DNA of 64,000 nt, taken from contig NZ_JAEQMU010000006.1 in the NCBI RefSeq assembly GCF_017908035.1, forward strand, positions 186,001 through 250,000. Direction: 5' to 3'. Positions 7,625 through 17,073 of this stretch are shown here, piece by piece (the stretch's first letter is position 1; each line of letters starts with the position of its first letter). The notes under the pieces are model-generated. The model was not told where the DNA came from. It did not search any database and was given only the letters and a program-made list of their open reading frames with translations. Source of the stretch: Sphingobacterium tabacisoli. GTDB lineage: Bacteria; Bacteroidota; Bacteroidia; Sphingobacteriales; Sphingobacteriaceae. Made by a program: the position numbers and the translations under genes.

Positions 7625-10600
7625 CTAAAAGCCAAATGTTAAACGCATCGTGTATGATTTTGGGTTTGGTAAAGCCGTTCCACCAGAAAGGTACAGGTCT
7701 GGATCTACTCCTCTCAATCTACCACTAGACCAATAATAAATATTATTCGCTGACAACATCAATCTTGCATTTTTAACAAAAGGGAAACGCTGGAACACAT
7801 TTTTTCCTAAATCATATGCCAACAAAATTTCGCTAATCCTTAAATTACTTGCATCAGCGGCACGAAAATCAGATCTGTTATAGGCAGTCTCGTCCATATT
7901 GCTCACTGTTCCTAGATATATACGCTGAATAGTACTTAGCATTCCAGGAATATTTGTGTGCTGTTCATCGCCAATCGTCTGCCATCTATAATTCAAGTCT
8001 CCTGATTTCGAACCTGAATCATCGTACACACGTGTAGCAATAGGGCTTGTAAATACCTTATGACCATGCGAATAAGTTAAAAACACACGTAGCTCTACTC
8101 CTCTATATTGGAAAGAGTTAGAAATAGAACCTGTGCCCAGTGGCTGTCTGGATCCGAGATAAGTTATTAAAGAGCGGTCTCTCGACGTTGAGACAATACC
8201 ATTCACCTCACCATTTGATCCATTAAATACTGGCCGTCCTTCCGAGTTCAATCTCGAATAGTTAAATCCATACAGTGACTCCAACGGGTAGCCCGTCAAA
8301 GGATATCCCAATGGGTTCGTAATCTGGGATAATAATGCCGACTGCAATTCTCCATCTAAAAGCTGATTCTTCACATAGCCATAAATCAGGTTAACATCCC
8401 AATGAAAATCCCTTTTATTCAATAAATTACGATACCCCAGTGTAATATCAAAACCTTTATTGGTCATTGATCCAAAATTGATTCTCTTTGTTGTAAACCC
8501 ATCTTCTTGCGCCACATTAAATGCAACGACCAAATCTTTATTCTTTCTGTGATAATACTCCGCAGCTAATGTCAAGCGATTAAACAAAGAGACATCCAGT
8601 CCAAAATTTGTGGTATAATCTTTTTCCCAAGCCAGATTGTGTAATTCAGGAGCCAGTACATTGATACCCTTAGCATTATTTGTTGCATCCAATCTCGGAA
8701 GGTTAAAATAGTTGGCATCTAGCATCGGTGATGTTTCAAAACTATTACCGCGCAATGCATGACTCACTCTAAATTTTAAATAGTCAATCGTTCTGTTGGT
8801 ATTAATCGCTTCAAAAAAACCTTCACGATCTATGTTCCACGAAAATCCCACTCCGTAGTTTGGTAGGAACTTGGTTCTTTGCATGCGACCAAACATATTG
8901 CTACCATCTTGCCGACCAGAGATATCAACATTATACCGGTCATTAAATGTATACTGTATATTAGCATAGAACCCCACATTCCTTCTATCCTGAAATTGCT
9001 CCACATAGGTTGGATCATTTTTGTTTATCGCGTAAGCCATGGCCAATCTTGAAGGAGCAGCTATCTTACCTCCATAATACATGTATCCGTAAGCTTTCGT
9101 ATAAACTCTATCCACATACGTTTTTTCAATTTCACCACCAACCAATACATCAATTTTATGTAGACCTATAGTTTGGTTATAAGCCAGTTGATTCCGAACA
9201 CTCCAAAAAGACTGTGTATTATCCCATAAATAACGAAATCCCCCTTCTGGCAAAATGGTCTCTTTGTACGCATAAGGATCATTTGGATCCTGATAAAGTA
9301 ATGAATTCTGATCCCTTAAGACATCATTATAATCTACTCTATAGGCATTAGCCATATTGGACCGCTCTGTTGCAATATGACTTATCTTATTCACATTCTT
9401 ACGAACGGCAAATGTTCCACTGTAGATTAAATTTTTTGTTATTTTAAACGTAGGTTTCACGATCGCCCGTACTTCCTGTGCTTTAATATCATTAAAGTTC
9501 TCTGCCAGTTCTTCAACGATATTAAAAGGGGCAAGATTTTCCGTATAGTATTTATAGGAACCATCTGAGTTATAAGGATACATAGCTCTACTTGTTTGCA
9601 TAGCATAGAGAAACGGATTAATCTCAAATTCACGTGTCACCTCAAAATAGTTGCTTGTAGCCAATGTTTTTGATTCATTTGTCCCTGGTGTCCTTTGCGA
9701 ACGGGTGTTCCAATTCAGATTGATATCTAAATCAAACCTAGGGGTGATATTAAAGATCGTTCGCATATCAGTCGTATACCGTTTTGTTCCAAATCCAATA
9801 GCTTGTCCATCATCATCCGCCATACTTCCTGATACATAATAAGTATGCTTATCTCCACCACCCGAAAAAGATAGACTATGTTCTTGAATCAAATTATTAC
9901 GAAATAGCACATCGAACCAGTCCGTATTCGCTTTAGCAGATCTATTTAACTCCGAATACGCCTCATCCAATGTTAAATTCCTTAATGCCAACTGCTTATA
10001 CGTCTCCGTGAATGCTCCTGTAAAATTAGGCCAGTTCGCATTTGACAAATAACCGCGATCATACATTTCCTTATACATCTTCATCTCCTGTGCCGAATTC
10101 ATTAAGTTAAACTGTGACACGCTAGGTTTCACCCCGACAGACCAAGCCGTACTTAGATTCACATTTCTTGAGTTGACGGATCCTTTTTTTGTGGTAATGG
10201 AAATAACCCCATTGGCCGCACGTGTACCATATAATGCTGTAGCTGCTCCATCTTTCAAAATCTGTATATCTTCTATATCCTGTGCATTCAATCCTGCTAT
10301 TGCCGATCCTAGTACCGAAGCAGGATCACCGCTATATAGTTGGTTTACAGAAACATTAGACGGAGATGTTATTACAACCCCATTGATCACATAAAGTGGC
10401 TCTTGGTTGGCCGAAATAGATGAGTTACCACGGATCCGAATTTTTGGAGTAGCACCAAATGTACCTGATGTATTTTGTACAGCTACCCCTGCAGCTGCTC
10501 CTTGCAACATCCTAGATACATCTAACGCCCCTGATCGGTCTATATTCTTCTTATCCACTTGACTTACTGACCCGGTAAACTTACTCTTATCAACTTTTTG

Positions 10601-11260
10601 GAAGCCCGTTACAATCACTTCATCAATGTCCTTATCATCTAGGACCATAGTTACAACCATTCCATTAACGGCGACTTTATTAACTGTTCTGTGTCCTATA
10701 AGTGAAAATCGTAGATTCACGTCTCTATCCACAGCAATAGAGAACTTTCCTTCACCATCTGTATTTGTTGCTCTACCACCATTCGCCATAGCTACTGTAA
10801 CCCCTGCTATACCTTTACCATCAATATCTACGACTCTACCTCTCACTTCCGTTTGCTTCCCCTCTTCATCTCTCAGCGAGGCTGGATTTACCGTGATAAT
10901 CTTATCGGATATGATATAGTTAAATGGCTGATCCGCAAATATTTCGTCAAGCACCGTTCTTATCCCCACCTTGTTGGCTTCGATTGTCACCGGTTTGGCA
11001 TTGTTAAAATGGCTCGAATTCATCAAGAAACTATAGCCTGTCTGCTTCTGAATTTCATTCAGAGCTACCTGGAGCCGCTGTTTTTTGAGATGGAGTGTCA
11101 CCTGTTGTCCAAAACTGCTAGCAGAGGCCTGGATACAAAACAAGAGCACAAGTATTGTAGTTAATTTCATTGCTAAAAGTGTAGGATAACTTAGAGCGAA
11201 CATGGTCCATTGCCTACCTTCGGATTCATAGGCGGACACCATCACTTTTCGTTTTTTCAT
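7625..11260 (-). CDS. SusC/RagA TonB-dependent transporter with N-terminal STN domain (locus 1)
   Basis: A signal region around residues 31-52 (MKLTTILVLLFC...SFGQ) is followed by an STN domain (about 53-118: LQVALNEIQKQTGYSF...IITVNP) and a carboxypeptidase-regulatory-like beta domain (about 138-212). The plug domain (about 213-360) contains DEVIVTGFQKVDKSKFTGSV, MLQGAAAGVAVQNTSG, RIRGNSSI and DIQILKDGAATALYG. The remainder is the barrel, ending in a terminal aromatic (LTFGF). The STN domain means this transporter can signal to FecR in the periplasm and so to an ECF sigma factor. It is preceded by fecR, and a hairpin lies in the spacer. Confidence 0.96.
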   Translation of the reverse strand: MKKRKVMVSAYESEGRQWTMFALSYPTLLAMKLTTILVLLFCIQASASSFGQQVTLHLKKQRLQVALNEIQKQTGYSFLMNSSHFNNAKPVTIEANKVGIRTVLDEIFADQPFNYIISDKIITVNPASLRDEEGKQTEVRGRVVDIDGKGIAGVTVAMANGGRATNTDGEGKFSIAVDRDVNLRFSLIGHRTVNKVAVNGMVVTMVLDDKDIDEVIVTGFQKVDKSKFTGSVSQVDKKNIDRSGALDVSRMLQGAAAGVAVQNTSGTFGATPKIRIRGNSSISANQEPLYVINGVVITSPSNVSVNQLYSGDPASVLGSAIAGLNAQDIEDIQILKDGAATALYGTRAANGVISITTKKGSVNSRNVNLSTAWSVGVKPSVSQFNLMNSAQEMKMYKEMYDRGYLSNANWPNFTGAFTETYKQLALRNLTLDEAYSELNRSAKANTDWFDVLFRNNLIQEHSLSFSGGGDKHTYYVSGSMADDDGQAIGFGTKRYTTDMRTIFNITPRFDLDINLNWNTRSQRTPGTNESKTLATSNYFEVTREFEINPFLYAMQTSRAMYPYNSDGSYKYYTENLAPFNIVEELAENFNDIKAQEVRAIVKPTFKITKNLIYSGTFAVRKNVNKISHIATERSNMANAYRVDYNDVLRDQNSLLYQDPNDPYAYKETILPEGGFRYLWDNTQSFWSVRNQLAYNQTIGLHKIDVLVGGEIEKTYVDRVYTKAYGYMYYGGKIAAPSRLAMAYAINKNDPTYVEQFQDRRNVGFYANIQYTFNDRYNVDISGRQDGSNMFGRMQRTKFLPNYGVGFSWNIDREGFFEAINTNRTIDYLKFRVSHALRGNSFETSPMLDANYFNLPRLDATNNAKGINVLAPELHNLAWEKDYTTNFGLDVSLFNRLTLAAEYYHRKNKDLVVAFNVAQEDGFTTKRINFGSMTNKGFDITLGYRNLLNKRDFHWDVNLIYGYVKNQLLDGELQSALLSQITNPLGYPLTGYPLESLYGFNYSRLNSEGRPVFNGSNGEVNGIVSTSRDRSLITYLGSRQPLGTGSISNSFQYRGVELRVFLTYSHGHKVFTSPIATRVYDDSGSKSGDLNYRWQTIGDEQHTNIPGMLSTIQRIYLGTVSNMDETAYNRSDFRAADASNLRISEILLAYDLGKNVFQRFPFVKNARLMLSANNIYYWSSGRLRGVDPDLYLSGGTALPNPKSYTMRLTFGF

Positions 11261-11362
11261 AATTGTGATTTAAGCACATTTATAGGGAGTTATGTATACA
11301 TTCCTTATATTTGTACTGGTTAAAAAATTTTGTAATTAGTCATTCATCGTTTTTAAACCGGC

Positions 11363-11390
11363 TACTGGGGGTGCTGGAACACCTCCAGTA
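11363..11390 (-). promoter_or_regulatory. Hairpin in the fecR-susC spacer (locus 1)
   Basis: An 11-bp stem TACTGGGGGTG/CACCTCCAGTA with one imperfect pair closes a 6-nt loop. It lies 17 bases after the fecR stop and about 100 bases before the susC start. It is not followed by a T run on the minus strand, so it is not an ordinary terminator. A hairpin of the same size and apex (GTG-6 nt-CAC) lies in the same place in locus 3 (59645-59670). Confidence 0.55.
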
Positions 11391-11407
11391 TTGTTTTATC
11401 AGCGCAT

Positions 11408-12586
11408 CTAGTATCGTTTTACAAGAACCCTCCTTTCTCTAATTTCAAATTTATAATTAGTATTCATTTCTAGTACTTTTAATAGTTCGGACAATTTCAC
11501 ATTCCTGGAGACCGTTCCCGACAGCTGTACATTCTCTATATCTGCATCATAAAACACCATCTGCACATCATACCAGTTTTCCACCTCCCGTAGGATTTCC
11601 TTAAAAGAACTATTGTCAAATACAAACTCTTTGTTCTTCCAGGCTAGCGAATTAGCTGTCTGGACATCAGTAATCTCTACCTTATCCGCTACCAGTGCCT
11701 GTTGTCCCGGTTTCAGGTAATAATCGTTTCCATCAGCCACAATTTTTACCCGTCCTTCTATCAGTGTCGTCTTCGCATATTTTTCTCGGGATACCAAGTT
11801 GAATGATGTCCCCAACACTTCAATCACCTGCTTTTGGGAATGTACCCTAAAAGGCCTTTCCTTATCGGGCTCCACCTCAAAGAAAGCCTCACCCTCGACA
11901 AATACATCCCGCTTATCCGATCTAAAACTACTCGGATACCGTATAGACGAAGCCGCATTCAGCTTTACCAAGGTCCCATCCTCCAGTCTCAGTTCTGTAA
12001 ATCCACCCTTTGGCGTATGTATAGTCAGATAACTTGGCGTACTCTCCGTCTCGCTACTGTCTTTGTAGATAATCTGTCCATCTTCATTTTTATAGACATT
12101 TAGTCCATTTTTACTATATATCAGTCCTACCTCGGCCGAATCCACCCGTATGGTCTCTCCTGTAGCCAGAGTAATCAGTGCCATTGGCTCTGCCGGATCT
12201 ACATCCCTATGCTCCATCACCATCAGATCCTCCTTCTTATCCGTCCACTTCCACTGATATAAGCCCCATCCCAGGGCAACACATAGACAGGCAGCTACCG
12301 CGATCTTCGATACACCTTTCCACACAGATCCCGTACGACGTTCCTTCAGCGTTATTACTTGATCCCTTTCGAACAGTTTATCCCGGATCCGATCCAGACG
12401 GTGCGAAATCTTCTCTTCCGGGATCTCCGGAATATACAAGTCCGGCGTTTCGATACCATTCAATAGTTTCACAACCTCTTCATCCGGCAGGTCATCCAGC
12501 ATAGCCATCAGCTCTTCCCTTTCTGCTCCAGTCAATCCATCTGAAAGGTGTTTTTCCAATAAATTTTTTATTTTTTGGTCTATCAT
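11408..12586 (-). CDS. FecR-family anti-sigma factor (locus 1)
   Basis: The short cytoplasmic sigma-binding part ends in a single membrane segment (about residues 95-115, VSKIAVAACLCVALGWGLYQW). The FecR domain follows (HTPKGGFTELRLEDGTLVKL...VEGEAFFEV...VLGTSFNL), and the C-terminal DUF4974 domain (FKEILREVENWYDVQMVF...LKVLEMNTNYKFEI) should contact the STN domain of SusC. The protein holds the ECF sigma factor inactive until SusC reports ligand. The ATG at 12586 is chosen; the frame upstream opens only at GTG. Confidence 0.94.
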   Translation of the reverse strand: MIDQKIKNLLEKHLSDGLTGAEREELMAMLDDLPDEEVVKLLNGIETPDLYIPEIPEEKISHRLDRIRDKLFERDQVITLKERRTGSVWKGVSKIAVAACLCVALGWGLYQWKWTDKKEDLMVMEHRDVDPAEPMALITLATGETIRVDSAEVGLIYSKNGLNVYKNEDGQIIYKDSSETESTPSYLTIHTPKGGFTELRLEDGTLVKLNAASSIRYPSSFRSDKRDVFVEGEAFFEVEPDKERPFRVHSQKQVIEVLGTSFNLVSREKYAKTTLIEGRVKIVADGNDYYLKPGQQALVADKVEITDVQTANSLAWKNKEFVFDNSSFKEILREVENWYDVQMVFYDADIENVQLSGTVSRNVKLSELLKVLEMNTNYKFEIRERRVLVKRY

Positions 12587-12726
12587 ATAAGCTTCTTTTT
12601 GGCCAGTCTTTATAATGTATACGCACGAGATCGATAAACTCACTATCCGGTTCAGAAAAAAATATATTTTTTTTAAAGGATAAATTCGACTAAATTCACA
12701 AGAGTATTATTCTGCTAACCATCACG

Positions 12727-13326
12727 ATGTACAAACACACTATAGACAACGCCATATGCATTGCTTTTATCGGAGGTGATAAAAAAGCGTTCGAATCTAT
12801 ATACTGTACTTTTTCCAAACCCTTATACCGGCGTATCCTATATCTTGTGAAAGATCCCGATGATGCCGATGAGGTCCTGCATAATATTTTCATCAAGATC
12901 TGGACAGCGCGGGAGCAGATAGACCCTGCCAAGAACCTCTTTGCCTATTTTATGCAGGCCGCTAATAGCATGGCTATAGACCACTTGCGGAAAAATTTAA
13001 GGACCCAGGTCATGCATGATACCATTATCGTATCCGGCGAAGAGCACACTGCACGATCTGTTGAGGACAGCTACATTAGCAAAGAAGACTGGAAGATTCT
13101 AGAATCCGCCATCGAGCAGTTACCTCCCCAAAGGCGTTTGATATTCAAGCTCTGTAAGATTGAAGGTAAGAGTTATAAGGAAGTTAGCGAGTCCCTGTCC
13201 ATTTCTCCCGCCACTATCAGTAATCAACTTGTATTAGCGATGAAATTTTTGCGTCAGTTTGTAAAACAGCACCACAAGGAAATTCTTTTGTACTGTCTAC
13301 TTTTTGATTATATGGGCCGTAAATAA
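12727..13326 (+). CDS. ECF RNA polymerase sigma factor, FecI-like (locus 1)
   Basis: The protein has 199 residues with a sigma-70 region 2 (DPDDADEVLHNIFIKIWTA, about 54-72) and region 4 (LPPQRRLIFKLCKIEGKSYKEV...ISPATISNQL, about 131-170). It should direct transcription of the susCD operon next door. It is divergent from fecR, with about 140 bases between the starts, whereas in locus 3 and in most loci of this kind sigma and fecR are co-directional. The gene ends at a clear terminator shared with the convergent dehydratase gene. Confidence 0.94.
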   Translation: MYKHTIDNAICIAFIGGDKKAFESIYCTFSKPLYRRILYLVKDPDDADEVLHNIFIKIWTAREQIDPAKNLFAYFMQAANSMAIDHLRKNLRTQVMHDTIIVSGEEHTARSVEDSYISKEDWKILESAIEQLPPQRRLIFKLCKIEGKSYKEVSESLSISPATISNQLVLAMKFLRQFVKQHHKEILLYCLLFDYMGRK

Positions 13327-13349
13327 AATTTCAGCATACCAACAACACA

Positions 13350-13386
13350 CAGGGCATTTGATTAACAAATGCCCTGTTCTTTTTAT
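13350..13386 (+). terminator. Rho-independent terminator after the ECF sigma gene
   Basis: A perfect 11-bp stem CAGGGCATTTG/CAAATGCCCTG (13350-13360 and 13366-13376) with a 5-nt loop is followed by TTCTTTTTAT. The T-rich tail overlaps the stop of the convergent gene. Confidence 0.9.
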
Positions 13387-15323
13387 ACATCCAGTTTTTC
13401 AAAAACCGAATTCTGGGATTTATATTCCGGTACAATCTCTTTAATCAACTGAACCAGCTCCATTTTTTGTTTTTCCGGATCGGCTACCTTTACCAGAGCG
13501 CACAACTCCTCTATTTTCGCCCGCTTGAGGTGCAGGTCATGAGGCCTAACCTTTGCGATCATGATTTTCTCATGATGCGTCTTTTCGGTATTCTCATCAT
13601 TGGCGAGCAGTTCTTCAAATGTCTTTTCTCCTGGGCGCAGTCCTACAATCTCTATTCCGATATCCTCCGGATAGCTATACCCTTTGAGCTGTATCATCTG
13701 TATCGCCAGATCCATGATTCTGACCGGCTGCCCCATATCAAAAACAAAAACCTCTCCCCCTTTACCCATCACTCCAGCCTCCTGCACCAGCTGGCAGGCC
13801 TCAGGAATAGTCATAAAATAACGTGTTATATCCGGATGTGTAATCGTGAGCGGGCCACCTTTCAGCATCTGCTTCTCGAACAGCGGGATCACAGAGCCGT
13901 TCGACCCCAGTACATTTCCAAAACGCGTCACGATATAACTTGTCTTCGATTCTGCATTGATACAGGATATGATAATCTCGGCTACACGCTTGGTAGCCCC
14001 CATTACATTCGTCGGGTTTACCGCCTTATCCGTCGATACCATCACAAACTTCTCTACGCCGTACCTATCTGCTAGCAGGGCCACATTACAGGATCCCCAC
14101 ACATTAGTCATTATTGCCTCATAAGGATTTTCCTCCATCAGAGGCACATGCTTATAAGCCGCCGCATGGAATACATAGTCCGGTCTATACTTCTCAAAAA
14201 CCTGCTGCATAAAAGCCTCATTGCGCACATTACCGACTATAAAATTAAACCGTTTCTGATTGCTACAATCCGTTATCTCCTGCTGTATTTCATAGAGTGC
14301 CGATTCCGCCTGATCCAGAACAATCAACCGTCTGCATGTCGTAGCCGCGATCTGCCGGACCAACTCGGAGCCGATCGAGCCAGCACCTCCTGTGACCAGC
14401 ACCACCTTACCCTCCATCTCCTTCTGTATACTCGGATTGTCCAGATCAATAGCCTTTCTACCCAGCAGATCCTCAATACGGAGGCTACGTATCTGTCTGG
14501 TCGCCACCTCTCCCGCCAATAGCTTCGCCGAATCCGGAATAATCTTTACCACCAGTGGAATGGGCTCTGCCAGCTTAAAAACACGCTGCAACCGCTCTGG
14601 GGTATGTCTATCCGTTGCAATGATCAGCTCATGGGCATTACCAAATTTCTGAACAAAATCCTTATTCAGATTCGCTACATCATGCACCTTAAATCCCTGT
14701 ATCCGCTTTCCTATCCGCGCAGGATTATCATCCATAATCGCCACCACACGGTACTTATTACGCGATGTCGACTGGATAAAATGAAAAGTAGTATTTCCCA
14801 TATTGCCTGCACCAAACAGGATAACCGGAATACGGTTGTCCTTACGGTTCCACAATATCTCGTGGTACAGTGCTCTATAAAGAACACGGGCAAACGACAT
14901 CGAAAACCCCGTTATAAAAGCATGGAATAACAACTGCGTATCCGAAAAAGGAATAATTCCCCTTAGAGCAGGTAGGTATTCAATTTTCCAGTGTATCAGA
15001 TGCGACACGACCACCGACATCCCAAAAGCAACAACAATTGTAATGGCCAGTTGCTGTATATCACGTAACCCCGTGCGCCGTATCACACTCCTATAGGTCT
15101 GAAAAGACAGGAAACAGAGCAGATAGATCGTACCTACTATTAGCAACTGTCCGAGCATCCGGTCAAACAGTCCCATCATGTTCTGGACTTCGATTCCGTT
15201 GCGTTCTTTAAAAATCAGCACAAAACTGAATACGAATGCACCGGACATCAGTACCAAATCGATCAACAGGATCATCCAGCGCGGCTTGTCCATCCGCAAT
15301 CCCTCTCTCCAAATATTTATCAT
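13383..15323 (-). CDS. Membrane-bound UDP-sugar 4,6-dehydratase (CapD/WbpM/FlaA1 family)
   Basis: Four N-terminal membrane segments (within residues 17-150) precede a first nucleotide-binding fold (GAGNMG, 171-176) and a catalytic Rossmann domain with TGGAGSIG (311-318). In place of the usual YxxxK the active site reads MGATK (M441, K445) with S430, the Ser-Met-Lys arrangement known for the large WbpM-type enzymes. The expected reaction is UDP-GlcNAc to UDP-4-keto-6-deoxy-GlcNAc, the first step to QuiNAc or FucNAc starter sugars. It works with the reductase/epimerase at 22491 and the transferase at 21475. A broken copy of part of this gene lies at 3266-3348. Confidence 0.93.
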   Translation of the reverse strand: MINIWREGLRMDKPRWMILLIDLVLMSGAFVFSFVLIFKERNGIEVQNMMGLFDRMLGQLLIVGTIYLLCFLSFQTYRSVIRRTGLRDIQQLAITIVVAFGMSVVVSHLIHWKIEYLPALRGIIPFSDTQLLFHAFITGFSMSFARVLYRALYHEILWNRKDNRIPVILFGAGNMGNTTFHFIQSTSRNKYRVVAIMDDNPARIGKRIQGFKVHDVANLNKDFVQKFGNAHELIIATDRHTPERLQRVFKLAEPIPLVVKIIPDSAKLLAGEVATRQIRSLRIEDLLGRKAIDLDNPSIQKEMEGKVVLVTGGAGSIGSELVRQIAATTCRRLIVLDQAESALYEIQQEITDCSNQKRFNFIVGNVRNEAFMQQVFEKYRPDYVFHAAAYKHVPLMEENPYEAIMTNVWGSCNVALLADRYGVEKFVMVSTDKAVNPTNVMGATKRVAEIIISCINAESKTSYIVTRFGNVLGSNGSVIPLFEKQMLKGGPLTITHPDITRYFMTIPEACQLVQEAGVMGKGGEVFVFDMGQPVRIMDLAIQMIQLKGYSYPEDIGIEIVGLRPGEKTFEELLANDENTEKTHHEKIMIAKVRPHDLHLKRAKIEELCALVKVADPEKQKMELVQLIKEIVPEYKSQNSVFEKLDV

Positions 15324-15671
15324 GTATACGCTACTTACTAAGTATCAAGCTATTCTATCCAATGGGAATCCCATCCTTTGGCTGTCTTGTCAATTAATTT
15401 TTTACACTCCCAATTAACACCATACACTTTGGCAAAAAGAATACCAAAAAATTAATAAACCCTTTCTCTTTAAGCTTGAACAACATGCAATATATACAAA
15501 TATTCAATTCAATTTGCATTAAAATGCGTATATTCTTAACGAACGAGTCCCAACAAATTAATTAAAACCTATAGCACAAAATTTTGTTTATAGGACAAGG
15601 GCGTCCCCGACGTCCGCAGCGTACCGAAAGGTCCTGCAATATTATATCGGGTAACCTTAAATATTTTTATT
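15324..15671. other. Divergent promoter region between the dehydratase and HdeD-like genes
   Basis: This AT-rich 348-bp spacer has no convincing gene. It must hold promoters for both divergent genes. I found no clean TTG/TAnnTTTG pair. There is a short GC-rich string (GGGCGTCCCCGACGTCCGC) near 15600. Confidence 0.5.
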
Positions 15672-16310
15672 ATGCAACATTCATTTTTCAAAACAATCCG
15701 CAATTCTGTCAAACACTGGTATATCCCTCTGATCATCGGGATCCTCCTAATTCTCTTAGGCTTCTATACCCTCACTACGCCCCTAGCATCCTTCTTTGCA
15801 CTGACCCTTATCTTTTCCTGGTCATTTATTGTATCAGGTCTTCTAGAGGTCATCTTCGCAATACAGAACAAGGAGGAGATCGAGGGGTGGGGATGGTACC
15901 TTACCGGCGGTATCCTCTATACCGTATTGGGTATTCTTCTGTTAAGCAACCCCGGAGCTTCGGCCGTATCCCTGACCTTCATCGTTGGCTTCTATGTCAT
16001 GTTCCGATCCATACAGCTCATGTCCTTCTCCTTCGATCTCAAAAGCTATGGAAGCAAAAACTGGGGATGGATTACCTTGTGGGCTATCCTTGGCTTGATA
16101 TTTAGTTTTATCCTACTCTGGAACCCCGCCTTCGCAGGTCTTTCCTTAGTCATTTGGACAGGGATGGCGATTATTGCTATTGGGTTCTCTGCCTGCATCC
16201 TTGCCTTTCAGCTCAAGGGGATCAAGAACAAAACAGCGGCAATGTCTGAAGAATGGAAGGCCAGATACCAGGGCTTAAAAGACGAGTTTTATAAGTATCG
16301 TAAAGATTAA
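15672..16310 (+). CDS. HdeD-family (DUF308) membrane protein
   Basis: The 212-residue protein has six predicted membrane segments in three pairs, each with the pattern GILLILLGFYTL or GILYTVLGILLL and short glycine-rich turns, as in HdeD/DUF308 proteins. A charged cytoplasmic tail (EEWKARYQGLKDEFYKYRKD) ends it. HdeD in enterobacteria is linked to acid tolerance; its role here is unknown. It sits alone on the plus strand inside a minus-strand polysaccharide locus, with its own terminator. Confidence 0.88.
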   Translation: MQHSFFKTIRNSVKHWYIPLIIGILLILLGFYTLTTPLASFFALTLIFSWSFIVSGLLEVIFAIQNKEEIEGWGWYLTGGILYTVLGILLLSNPGASAVSLTFIVGFYVMFRSIQLMSFSFDLKSYGSKNWGWITLWAILGLIFSFILLWNPAFAGLSLVIWTGMAIIAIGFSACILAFQLKGIKNKTAAMSEEWKARYQGLKDEFYKYRKD

Positions 16311-16326
16311 CTTTATGATCAACGAA

Positions 16327-16365
16327 AAAAGGTCAGCAATTCTATTAAATAGTTGCTGACCTTTT
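16327..16365. terminator. Bidirectional terminator after the HdeD-like gene
   Basis: A 13-bp perfect stem AAAAGGTCAGCAA/TTGCTGACCTTTT (16327-16339 and 16353-16365) lies between the convergent HdeD-like and WxcM-like genes, with A and T runs on both outer sides. It is followed by a CT-rich string (16376-16418) of a kind that recurs in other spacers. Confidence 0.85.
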
Positions 16366-16390
16366 AACTTTCTAGCCTCCTCACCTCTCT

Positions 16391-16828
16391 CTAACCTTCT
16401 AACTCTCTTTCTCTCTTCACAAAGAAATCGCTCGGCCAGGTATAATCATCATTCGGTGCATGATCAATACCATAATCCGCAAAGACCAATAACTCAGAAC
16501 CTTCCTCGATGGCCTGAAAGGCAGTCCCATAGCCCACAGGTACATGGATCACCTGCTTATCCTCCGCCTTCAAGATCCTGCGCTCAATCTCCAAATCGGG
16601 AGAAGCATTATCCCAATCATCTACCTTCACCGTGTCCAGAGCAAAAGAGCCCGATAGCACATAAAACCACCGTTGTTCGACCCGATGTGCACGCCAGCCA
16701 CGAACCAGCTCGGTATCCTTATTCTGTATAATATAAAACCGCTTAACCTGCGTCATGTCAAATTCATTGACAAAACGTATCGCTCCACGGTGATCGGAGG
16801 CTATACCTCCTTCAATACTTTTTATCAT
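16391..16828 (-). CDS. WxcM/FdtA-like cupin (sugar ketoisomerase family)
   Basis: The 145-residue single-domain beta-helix protein shows the sugar 3,4-ketoisomerase (QdtA/FdtA/WxcM) pattern: RGAIRFVNEFDMTQVKRFYII, GWRAHRVEQRWFYVLSGS and HVPVGYGTAFQAIEEGSELLVF. Family members isomerise dTDP-4-keto-6-deoxyglucose to the 3-keto sugar, and rmlA/rmlB for that precursor are in the locus. No matching aminotransferase is present, so the sugar made is uncertain and a non-catalytic role is possible. It is separated from the main operon by the CpsB unit. Confidence 0.8.
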   Translation of the reverse strand: MIKSIEGGIASDHRGAIRFVNEFDMTQVKRFYIIQNKDTELVRGWRAHRVEQRWFYVLSGSFALDTVKVDDWDNASPDLEIERRILKAEDKQVIHVPVGYGTAFQAIEEGSELLVFADYGIDHAPNDDYTWPSDFFVKRERELEG

Positions 16829-16925
16829 TCCTAAACTATTTTAGTTCTAAAAATCGGATTCTTTTTCCGGATTGGCAAGGATATTGCTTAGCAATCTATA
16901 CATCGCACCTTTTGCATTTGAATAT

Positions 16926-17048
16926 ATGAACAGATTTACATTAGCTTTCAAGACATTGCCCAACGAGGCCCGTGTCTTTACAGTAGCCTTCGGCCTTTTC
17001 ATTGTTGCTGCTGCCCTATTTGCTTCTCTATTATACCTGGGAATATAG
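16926..17048 (+). CDS. Possible 40-aa single-span membrane peptide
   Basis: A short plus-strand frame starts MNRFTLAFKTLPNEARVFTV and continues into a hydrophobic stretch of about 18 residues, ending LGI. Its composition (basic N-terminus, one membrane span) suits a real small protein. The opposite strand has a longer frame (17062 down to 16847) rich in Ala, Lys and Arg with no recognisable domain, which looks like a shadow. No promoter of the usual type was found. Confidence 0.35.
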   Translation: MNRFTLAFKTLPNEARVFTVAFGLFIVAAALFASLLYLGI

Positions 17049-17073
17049 TTAAAGCACCTCATTACTACTCAAA

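Noticed and set aside
13467..14075. Plus-strand frame of 202 codons inside the dehydratase gene
   Set aside because: Antisense shadow of a strongly conserved enzyme gene; rich in His, Arg and Tyr with no domain.
15584..16105. Plus-strand frame overlapping the HdeD-like gene
   Set aside because: It is a shadow in another frame; the HdeD frame has clear membrane segments and family features.
16847..17062. Minus-strand 71-codon frame between the cupin and cpsB genes
   Set aside because: Basic, low-information composition without a domain; the opposite strand has a more protein-like small frame.
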